Origin: Chitinophagaceae bacterium
GTDB lineage: Bacteria; Bacteroidota; Bacteroidia; Chitinophagales; Chitinophagaceae
Direction: 5' to 3'
DNA: 5,149 nt
Assembly (NCBI GenBank): GCA_016786965.1
Contig: JAEUVL010000336.1
Coordinates: forward strand, 1-5,149
Shown here: in pieces, positions 1-5,149 of the stretch
How positions within the stretch are numbered: position 1 is the first letter of the stretch
Layout: every line of letters begins with the position of its first letter
The notes under the pieces: model-generated
The model's input: only the letters and a program-made list of their open reading frames with translations
What the model was told of the DNA's origin: nothing
Databases searched by the model: none
Program-made: the position numbers and the translations under genes

Positions 1-372
1 AGGGAAGGGTGGAAGAATGCCAACTGGAAATTGTTCTCTACTATCAAATTGTTTTATTATGGCCGTATGAACGAGAACACCAAGTATAAAAACTTAGGTG
101 GAAACATAATTGGTTTTGTACCACTGGGAATTTTGTTTCCCTGGTTGTTCAGGCGTTTGCGAAAAGGATGGAGAACTATCCTGGCGGTGTTTATGGTCAG
201 CCTTTTATTTGAAACCACACAGCTTTATACCGGGTTGGGTGTCTTTGATGTGGATGATCTTTTATTGAATACTATTGGAGGCCTGGCTGGTTATCTTTTA
301 TATTTCATCGCCGCAAAGTTTTTTGCACGACCGGACCCGCCGGAGAATATCTCTGCGGCTATGATGCCATGA
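1..372 (+). CDS. VanZ-like family membrane protein, 5'-truncated by window edge
   Basis: The reading frame is open from the first base, so the true start lies upstream; an ATG at 67 and a TTG at 31 are internal codons. The 122 visible residues contain the hallmarks of VanZ-like proteins: an N-x-x-G-F-x-P-L-G segment opening a membrane helix (about residues 35-50), a second helix ending in F-E-T-T-Q (Glu71, Gln74), and the acidic F-D-V-D-D-L-L-L-N-T-I-G-G block (about 82-94) leading into a last helix (about 87-107), then a short polar tail. VanZ was named for teicoplanin resistance, but most family members are small integral membrane proteins of unknown role, so no resistance phenotype should be inferred. 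It converges on the nuclease gene with 38 nt between stops and is probably unrelated in function. The family call is strong and the function is unknown. Confidence 0.85.
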   Translation, partial: REGWKNANWKLFSTIKLFYYGRMNENTKYKNLGGNIIGFVPLGILFPWLFRRLRKGWRTILAVFMVSLLFETTQLYTGLGVFDVDDLLLNTIGGLAGYLLYFIAAKFFARPDPPENISAAMMP

Positions 373-410
373 TACAAATACAGATTTCAATTAAGTTAAT
401 CCGGCTTTTC

Positions 411-1469
411 TTAAAACCCTTTCTTTACTTCTTTTACCTCTTTGAGCATTACCAGGTAGGTAGGGAAGTGGTCGCTGTAACCGCCGCGGTAAGTATTACC
501 ATCCCAGGTGCGCATGGGATAGCCTTTGTAGCGGCCTTTGTTTTCTACTAAATATTCTTTGAAGAAAATATGTGGTTGTGCTAAGAACAGACCTTCCTGG
601 TTTTTGCTGAGCCAGGGATAGGAGATGATGATCTGATCGAACAGTCCCCAGGCATCCTGGTAGGCAAGTGTGCCATTCCCCTTTTTGTACATATCTGTCC
701 AGGGGTTGAACAGGCCTCCTTTCATTACTTCACCGGCCTTTGGCTTGGCACCAAGTATTTTGGTAATGCTTTCATTGATGGGGTCATCGTTCAGGTCTCC
801 CATGACGATGATCTTGGCATTGGGTTCCAGTTTGGCTATTGAATCAATATGGTTTTTACAAACCTGTGCGGCAGCATTTCTGCCGGGGGCGCTTCTTTTC
901 TCTCCGCCGCTGCGGCTGGGCCAGTGGTTCACATAAATGTGAACGGTTTCGCCATCGAGGGTCCCTTTTACCCATAAAATATCACGGGTGTAATAGGCAT
1001 CTTTGGAGCCGCTGGGCAGGCTGACGAATAATTTATCACTTGTTATTACGGAAAAGTATTTCGGATTGTACAGTAATCCCACATCCACTCCGCGGATGTC
1101 TTTAGAATCGTAGTGAACGATCTTGTAGTTTCTTTTTTCTATTAGCTTTTGACGAACGAGGTCGTTCAGCACGGTATCATTTTCCACTTCTGCCACGCCG
1201 AGTATGGCCGGTCCGTCGGGATTTATTTCGGTACCTATTTGCGAGATGACGGTGGCGAGTTTATTCAGCTTATCCATGTAAATGGCTGTCGTATAATTAC
1301 GTGGCCCGTTGGGAAGGAACTCTTCATCATTGGTGAGGGTGTTATCAACGGTGTCGTACAGGTTTTCAAGGTTGTAGAAGCTGATAATGACTGGTTTATA
1401 ATCTTTTTTCTGGGCGACTGCAGACAGAGAGCCAACCAGGAAGAGGCTTATGGCGATAGCTTTTTTCAT
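411..1469 (-). CDS. Exported endonuclease/exonuclease/phosphatase (EEP) family protein
   Basis: The 352-residue protein begins MKKAIAISLFLVGSLSAVAQ, a Sec signal peptide with likely cleavage after Ala19 (A-V-A|Q), so it acts in the periplasm or outside the cell. The EEP metal-dependent phosphodiesterase signature is complete: N-L-E-N (residues 33-36), A-E-V-E-N with likely metal ligand Glu94, N-H-W-P-S-R (181-186), G-D-L-N-D (224-228), F-D-Q-I (277-280) and the catalytic S-D-H-F-P (332-336). It resembles the exported Bacteroidota branch with the N-x-E-N-L-Y-D start, annotated as nucleases or phosphatases. The substrate (DNA, RNA, phosphoinositide or other phosphoester) cannot be read from the motifs. 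There is no C-terminal type IX secretion domain, only a Lys-rich end (KEVKEVKKGF). The frame extends upstream to 1544, but the start at 1469 gives the proper signal peptide and leaves the candidate promoter outside the gene. It is transcribed away from the receptor operon. Confidence 0.93.
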   Translation of the reverse strand: MKKAIAISLFLVGSLSAVAQKKDYKPVIISFYNLENLYDTVDNTLTNDEEFLPNGPRNYTTAIYMDKLNKLATVISQIGTEINPDGPAILGVAEVENDTVLNDLVRQKLIEKRNYKIVHYDSKDIRGVDVGLLYNPKYFSVITSDKLFVSLPSGSKDAYYTRDILWVKGTLDGETVHIYVNHWPSRSGGEKRSAPGRNAAAQVCKNHIDSIAKLEPNAKIIVMGDLNDDPINESITKILGAKPKAGEVMKGGLFNPWTDMYKKGNGTLAYQDAWGLFDQIIISYPWLSKNQEGLFLAQPHIFFKEYLVENKGRYKGYPMRTWDGNTYRGGYSDHFPTYLVMLKEVKEVKKGF

Positions 1470-1492
1470 ATTGCTTATGATAAATAAAGGGA

Positions 1493-1523
1493 CAAACATA
1501 CAGAAACAAAGGACGCTGGCAAT
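1493..1523 (-). promoter_or_regulatory. Candidate Bacteroidota promoter for the EEP nuclease gene
   Basis: Read on the minus strand, TATGTTTG (1500-1493) matches the Bacteroidota -7 consensus TAnnTTTG exactly. An ATTG (1523-1520), one base from the -33 TTTG, lies 19 nt upstream. The predicted transcript would start near 1486-1488, about 18 nt before the ATG at 1469. The site falls inside the upstream extension of the open frame, which supports the shorter start. The -7 match is seen directly; promoter activity is inferred. Confidence 0.5.
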
Positions 1524-1570
1524 AGCCAAAAAGGCAGGCCGCATTATTAAAATATTATGTGTCTATCTTT

Positions 1571-1603
1571 TTTAGACCAATAGCTGTAACAACGCTACTT
1601 TTG
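1571..1603 (+). promoter_or_regulatory. Candidate Bacteroidota promoter for the TonB-dependent receptor operon
   Basis: TACTTTTG at 1596-1603 matches the -7 consensus TAnnTTTG. TTTA at 1571-1574, one base from TTTG, lies 21 nt upstream as a -33 element. Transcription would begin near 1608-1611 and leave a leader of about 20 nt, A-rich just before the ATG at 1629 and without a Shine-Dalgarno sequence, as is normal in this phylum. The tandem CTTTTGCCA / CTTTGCCA (1598-1614) and the GTCTA-N7-TAGAC inverted repeat (1561-1577) overlap the two elements and could bind a regulator. Confidence 0.5.
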
Positions 1604-1628
1604 CCACTTTGCCAAAAAAAAATTAACC

Positions 1629-4220
1629 ATGCTAAAAATGAGACTGCTGCTGTTATTGCTTCTATGTACGGGAACAGCAGCCCTTGCCCAGGTGGATACC
1701 ACCGCCAAAAGAGACACGATCATTGATGAAGTAAAAGACGGAGTACTGGACAATATTCCCGTGGTATCGCTGGACGAAAATGACCTTGGCGATGGCGGGG
1801 CCCAAAACACTTCTTCTTTATTGACGGCGGGACGGGACCCTTTCTATTCTGCTGCTTCTTTTAACTTCAGTGCGGTTCGCTTCAGGATCAGGGGTTATGA
1901 TAATGACCTGTTCAGTACCTATATGAATGGTATCCCTATGGATAACCTGGATAATGGGTTCACTCCCTTTGGCCTTTGGGGCGGACTGAATGATGTGATG
2001 CGCAACCGGGATATATCCTGGGGATTGCGTTACAACACATTCGCCTTTGGCGATATTGGCAGCAATACCAATATTGACTCCCGAGCGAGCAGGCAGCGGG
2101 CACAGACCAGCATCAGCTATGCGGCTTCGAACCGTAACTATAATAACAGGGCGATGATCACCCATTCTACGGGTCTTAGTCAAAAAGGATGGGCCTTTAC
2201 CATCAGCGGCAGCCGCCGCTGGGCTGATGAAGGCTATGTGCCGGGTACCTATTATAATGGCTTTGGCTATTTTGCTGCTATTGATAAACGCATTGGACAA
2301 AATCATTTACTGTCGCTTACTGCTTTTGGTGCTCCTACCGAAAATGGAAGACAGGGTGCTTCTGTTACTGAAATGATAGACCTGGCGGGTACCAATTATT
2401 ATAACCCTAACTGGGGCTACCAGAACGGGGTGAAGAGAAATGCGAGTGTGGCTAAGAGCCATCAGCCGGTTTTCATTCTTACGCATGACTTCCGCATTAA
2501 TAATACCACCACTCTTACTACTGCTGCCGGTTATTCTTTCGGTGACAGAAGTGTAACGGCACTGGACTGGTATAATGCGGCTGACCCAAGACCTGATTAC
2601 TACCGCTACTTGCCCAGCTATACTTCTACCTGGGCCAGTACGATTGATCCTGCACAGGGACAACAGCTTTACAACCTGATGAAGAATGATATCAATTACC
2701 GCCAGATAAACTGGCAGAACCTGTACAATGTGAACAGGGCGAGCTTTGCTACTATTAATGATGCCAATGGTATTGCTGGCAATACCGTTAGCGGTCACCG
2801 TTCAAGATATATCATTGAGGAGAGGATCATTAATACAAAACGCTTTAATGCGAACTCGGTTATCAATACCAAGTTTGGTGATAATATAGACTTTACAGCC
2901 GGTGCTTCTTACCAGTTTCAGAACAATCACTATTATAAAGAAGTGGATGATCTGCTGGGTGGTGATTTTTATGTGAACGTAAACCAGTTTGCTGAAAGAG
3001 ATTTCCCGGTGGATAATGTGGCGAACCAGTTTGACCTGGACAAACCTAACCGCATCCTGAATGTGGGAGATAAGTTTGGCTATGATTATAATATCAATAT
3101 CAGCCGTATGGCAGGCTGGGCCCAGGGTGTTTTCAAATTCAACAAAGTGGATTTCTTCCTGGCCGGTACGGTTTCACAGACTGAGTTTTACCGCAAGGGT
3201 AATACAAGGAACGGATTGTTTCCTACCGATTCTTATGGCGAAGGCACCCGCAATACATTCACTAACTATGGTGGTAAAGGTGGTGTGACCTATAAGATCA
3301 ATGGACGGAATTATATTTTTGCGAACGCTTCTTATCAAACCAGATCTCCTTATTTCGAGAATGTATATATCTCTCCCCGGACACGCAATGCACAACAGGC
3401 TAACCTGAAAAGCGAGACCATCCAAACAGGGGAGGCTGGTTATGTGATGAATGCGCCTAAGTTCAAGATAAGGCTGAGTGGTTACTATACTACGTTTGAA
3501 GATGGTATGGATGTGATGTCTTTCTATCACGACTCTTACCAGAACTTTGTGAACTATGCCATCAGCGGTATTGATAAACTGCATTTTGGCGGTGAGTTTG
3601 GTATTGAAGCCAGGCTTTCTTCCACTATTACATTAAATGCGGCTGCTGCTGTTGGCAGATATTATTATAACAGCAAACAAAATGCGGTGATCACTGTGGA
3701 CAACAGCGCTTCTGTGCTGGGCCAGCAGATCATTTATGCGGAGAACTTCAGGCTGCCTTCCACACCGATGGAGGCCTATAGTGCCGGTATTTCTTACCGC
3801 TCGCCTAAGTTTTGGTTCATCAGCCTTACGGGTAATTATTTCGACCAGTCTTACCTGAGCCTTAACCCGCTGCGCCGCACCTGGGATGCATTGAAATTTG
3901 TAACACCGGGAACGGCTGGTTACAATGAAATATTCGATCAGACCAAGTTTGACAGGCAATATACAGTTGATTTCTTCGGTGGTTATTCATGGAAGTTGCC
4001 CAAAGATTTTGAGATCAATAAGAAGGCTACTTTCCTGGTGTTTAACCTGGGCATCAACAACCTGCTGGACAATAAGGACATTGTAACGGGTGGCTTTGAG
4101 CAATTGCGCTATGATGCACAACAGTCTTCCTCTGACCCGATCAGTGTTGGGAAATTTCCGGCCAAATTGTATTATGCTTATGGCCTTAATTTCTTTGCCA
4201 GTATGACCCTTCGTTTTTAA
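1629..4220 (+). CDS. TonB-dependent outer-membrane receptor (non-SusC type)
   Basis: The 863-residue protein has a Leu-rich Sec signal peptide (residues 1-20, cleavage A-L-A|Q), a short acidic linker (21-40), a plug domain (about 40-155) with V-R-F-R-I-R-G-Y-D (83-91) and N-G-I-P-M-D-N (100-106), and a long beta-barrel rich in alternating aromatic strands that ends in M-T-L-R-F. The terminal Phe is typical of outer-membrane barrels recognised by the Bam machinery. Such receptors import scarce substrates across the outer membrane using TonB energy. The carboxypeptidase-like regulatory domain usually found before the plug in SusC-type Bacteroidota receptors is absent, and no SusD follows. D-T-I-I-D-E-V (29-35) is a possible TonB box, uncertain. 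An in-frame ATG at 1638 (Met4) is an alternative start that would also give a good signal peptide. It leads an operon with lipoprotein genes 28 nt and further downstream. The family is secure; the substrate is unknown. Confidence 0.93.
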   Translation: MLKMRLLLLLLLCTGTAALAQVDTTAKRDTIIDEVKDGVLDNIPVVSLDENDLGDGGAQNTSSLLTAGRDPFYSAASFNFSAVRFRIRGYDNDLFSTYMNGIPMDNLDNGFTPFGLWGGLNDVMRNRDISWGLRYNTFAFGDIGSNTNIDSRASRQRAQTSISYAASNRNYNNRAMITHSTGLSQKGWAFTISGSRRWADEGYVPGTYYNGFGYFAAIDKRIGQNHLLSLTAFGAPTENGRQGASVTEMIDLAGTNYYNPNWGYQNGVKRNASVAKSHQPVFILTHDFRINNTTTLTTAAGYSFGDRSVTALDWYNAADPRPDYYRYLPSYTSTWASTIDPAQGQQLYNLMKNDINYRQINWQNLYNVNRASFATINDANGIAGNTVSGHRSRYIIEERIINTKRFNANSVINTKFGDNIDFTAGASYQFQNNHYYKEVDDLLGGDFYVNVNQFAERDFPVDNVANQFDLDKPNRILNVGDKFGYDYNINISRMAGWAQGVFKFNKVDFFLAGTVSQTEFYRKGNTRNGLFPTDSYGEGTRNTFTNYGGKGGVTYKINGRNYIFANASYQTRSPYFENVYISPRTRNAQQANLKSETIQTGEAGYVMNAPKFKIRLSGYYTTFEDGMDVMSFYHDSYQNFVNYAISGIDKLHFGGEFGIEARLSSTITLNAAAAVGRYYYNSKQNAVITVDNSASVLGQQIIYAENFRLPSTPMEAYSAGISYRSPKFWFISLTGNYFDQSYLSLNPLRRTWDALKFVTPGTAGYNEIFDQTKFDRQYTVDFFGGYSWKLPKDFEINKKATFLVFNLGINNLLDNKDIVTGGFEQLRYDAQQSSSDPISVGKFPAKLYYAYGLNFFASMTLRF

Positions 4221-4248
4221 TCTAACTGAACTGTATAAATATAAATGT

Positions 4249-4980
4249 ATGCGTATCAAATTTTTCAATAACACTTTCATTGCGGCGACACTGCTGATGC
4301 TTTTCAGTGTGCTGTCTTTTTCCTGCGATAAGCAGCCGATAGGACCAACTGAGCCTGATCCGATCGGGCCATCCGATCCTGCTTCTTTTATGACCTTAGG
4401 GGCCTTTAAAGCCCTGTACCCCGGCAGCGGCGATTTTTCAATACCCAGCGGTACAAAAAAGATCCGCGGTATTGTGGTATCTAACAGTGCTAATGAAGCG
4501 TCCAGCAACTATCGCCTGCAGGATGAAAGTGGCAGTGGTTTGTACCTGTACACGGTTATTGGTTCACCCATTTATCCTATGGGCAGTGTATTGGAGATCA
4601 ATCCAACCGGTGGGGGTGTGCTGACCACCTTCAACGGCGACATAGAATTGAAAAGTGTGCCGCAGGCAAACGTGGTACCGGTTAGCGGAACGATCAATAT
4701 CACACCCCGTGTGGCAACGGTTGCAGATATCATTGCTAATAAGCTCGCCTGGTCTTCCACGCTGGTAAAGATCAATAATGTGACGTCTATCGTTCAGGCA
4801 TCCAGCAATTCAACCGGTGTTACTTACAACATTACTGATGCTACTGGTACCTTATCGATGTTTGTACGGGTGGTTTCTGGTATCACGGTGAATACAAGTG
4901 GTACTTCTGTAACAGGGTATGTTTCCATTTTTAATACCACCACACAGGTTGGCATAAGGAGCGCCTCTGATATTCAATAA
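4249..4980 (+). CDS. DUF5689-type lipoprotein with tandem OB-fold-like halves
   Basis: The 243-residue protein starts with a lipoprotein signal peptide ending L-S-F-S-C, so Cys26 should be lipidated and the protein anchored in a membrane. A Pro-rich spacer follows (residues 30-44), containing P-I-G-P twice. The next part, about 45-140, reads like DUF5689: A-L-Y-P-G, then I-R-G-I-V-V-S-N (72-79), then Y-R-L-Q-D-E-S-G-S-G-L-Y-L-Y (88-101) and G-S-V-L-E-I (112-117). The second half (about 150-243) repeats the pattern: T-L-V-K-I-N-N-V (171-178), Y-N-I-T-D-A-T-G-T-L (193-202), V-T-G-Y-V-S (221-226) and a closing I-R-S-A-S-D-I. The G-x-V ... D-x-x-G rhythm in both halves fits small OB-fold beta-barrels, as in YhcR-like nucleic-acid-binding domains; that link is inference. 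It sits 28 nt after the receptor stop, surely in the same transcript, and probably serves as the receptor's binding partner where SusD would otherwise be. No enzymatic motif is seen. Confidence 0.8.
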   Translation: MRIKFFNNTFIAATLLMLFSVLSFSCDKQPIGPTEPDPIGPSDPASFMTLGAFKALYPGSGDFSIPSGTKKIRGIVVSNSANEASSNYRLQDESGSGLYLYTVIGSPIYPMGSVLEINPTGGGVLTTFNGDIELKSVPQANVVPVSGTINITPRVATVADIIANKLAWSSTLVKINNVTSIVQASSNSTGVTYNITDATGTLSMFVRVVSGITVNTSGTSVTGYVSIFNTTTQVGIRSASDIQ

Positions 4981-5006
4981 AACTATTTATGCTTTTTGCA
5001 TCAGCT

Positions 5007-5049
5007 AAAAATAATTGTATGAAAAGTATCTGTAAGAATAATTGTTTGA
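5007..5049 (+). repeat. Imperfect 16-nt direct repeat spaced by 27 nt at the lipoprotein start
   Basis: AAAAATAATTGTATGA (5007-5022) recurs as AAGAATAATTGTTTGA (5034-5049), with 14 of 16 bases identical and an offset of exactly nine codons. The first copy spans the chosen ATG; the second encodes K-N-N-C-L. It looks like a small local duplication around the start codon, though chance in AT-rich DNA is possible. Confidence 0.5.
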
Positions 5050-5149
5050 ACCTGGTGGTGATGATCATGGTCACCAGCCTGCTTGTGACTTCCTGCCAGA
5101 AGAAATTCACTGATCCCCCGCTGGAGGGTTCGCCTGATATAGTGGCTAA
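5019..5149 (+). CDS. Lipoprotein N-terminus, probably a second DUF5689-like protein (3'-truncated by window edge)
   Basis: From the ATG at 5019 the frame stays open to the window end for 43 codons plus two bases. The final TAA of the window is out of frame, so the gene continues. The N-terminus has a hydrophobic core (about residues 10-25) and a clear lipobox V-T-S-C with Cys26 as the lipidation site, followed by Q-K-K-F-T-D-P-P-L-E-G-S-P-D-I-V-A. This short acidic/proline stretch before the domain resembles the entry of DUF5689 lipoproteins, but too little is visible to assign a family firmly. An in-frame ATG at 4989 would add ten residues; 5019 is preferred because it gives a normal-length (26-residue) lipoprotein signal and an A-rich leader. 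The 38-nt gap after the preceding lipoprotein gene indicates the same operon. Confidence 0.7.
   Translation, partial: MKSICKNNCLNLVVMIMVTSLLVTSCQKKFTDPPLEGSPDIVA

Larger units (their letters stand above)
1470..1628. other. Divergent intergenic region between nuclease and receptor operon
   Basis: This 159-bp AT-rich stretch separates the two divergent start codons. It holds the two opposed candidate promoters, a short inverted repeat TGGC-AATA-GCCA (1517-1528) overlapping the leftward -33 element, GTCTA-N7-TAGAC (1561-1577) overlapping the rightward -33 element, and the tandem CTTT(T)GCCA repeat (1598-1614). No convincing small gene, riboswitch or terminator is visible. The arrangement would allow coordinated control of both transcripts, but no known operator is recognised. 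Confidence 0.6.

Noticed and set aside
334..359. GC-rich hairpin-like sequence near the end of the VanZ-like gene
   Set aside because: The arms pair only with a bulge, it lies inside coding sequence and no T tract follows.
1..372. Antibiotic resistance interpretation of the VanZ-like gene
   Set aside because: There are no van cluster genes around it, and VanZ-like proteins are widespread in species without glycopeptide resistance.
373..410. Possible bidirectional terminator between the convergent VanZ-like and EEP genes
   Set aside because: Only an ATTAA-G-TTAAT inverted repeat (390-400) with a one-base centre and a distant TTAAG/CTTAA pair are present; neither makes a stable GC-rich hairpin followed by a T run.
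369..551. 60-codon plus-strand frame beginning in the end of the VanZ-like gene
   Set aside because: It lies mostly antisense to the conserved C-terminal coding sequence of the EEP gene and shows no family features.
670..1487. Plus-strand frames opposite the EEP gene (670-936, 839-1024, 1149-1487)
   Set aside because: They are antisense shadows of a gene with all catalytic motifs intact; their products show no recognisable domain.
1595..2798. Minus-strand frames opposite the receptor gene (1595-1810, 1818-2306, 2307-2798)
   Set aside because: The opposite strand codes for a well-supported receptor plug and barrel; these frames have no signal, domain or leader.
3061..4775. Further overlapping frames on both strands within the receptor and first lipoprotein genes
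   Set aside because: They overlap conserved barrel or DUF5689-type coding sequence out of frame and are explained as chance open frames.
5142..5149. Apparent TAA stop at the end of the window
   Set aside because: In the frame from 5019 the last complete codon is GCT and AA starts an incomplete codon, so the TAA is out of frame.

Overview
The window looks like chromosomal DNA from a member of the Bacteroidota, most probably a Chitinophagaceae-like lineage; the phylum call is firm and the family call is a guess. The evidence is the gene content (a TonB-dependent receptor followed by DUF5689-type lipoproteins), A-rich leaders without Shine-Dalgarno sequences, mature N-termini beginning with Gln after an A-x-A cleavage site, and two sequences that fit the Bacteroidota promoter pattern TAnnTTTG.

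Layout: positions 1-372 (+) hold the 3' part of a VanZ-like membrane protein gene, cut by the window edge. It converges on a signal-peptide-bearing endonuclease/exonuclease/phosphatase (EEP) family enzyme at 411-1469 (-). A 159-bp divergent intergenic region (1470-1628) carries a candidate promoter for each direction. To its right is a rightward operon: an 863-residue TonB-dependent outer-membrane receptor (1629-4220), a 243-residue lipoprotein with a DUF5689 / OB-fold-like architecture (4249-4980, 28-nt gap), and the start of another lipoprotein (5019 to beyond the window end, 38-nt gap) whose N-terminus suggests a second DUF5689 protein.

How the genes may work together: none encodes a SusD, a glycoside hydrolase or a peptidase. 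The set is a metal-dependent phosphodiesterase-type enzyme, an outer-membrane importer and OB-fold-like lipoproteins. The most economical hypothesis is a non-SusCD uptake locus for a phosphoester substrate, possibly nucleic acid or its fragments: lipoproteins capture, the receptor imports, and the exported nuclease cleaves. This is inference from gene content and fold, not shown by the sequence alone. No RNA genes, insertion sequences, CRISPR arrays or clear intrinsic terminators were seen. The only stretch without a gene above 100 bp is the divergent promoter region.
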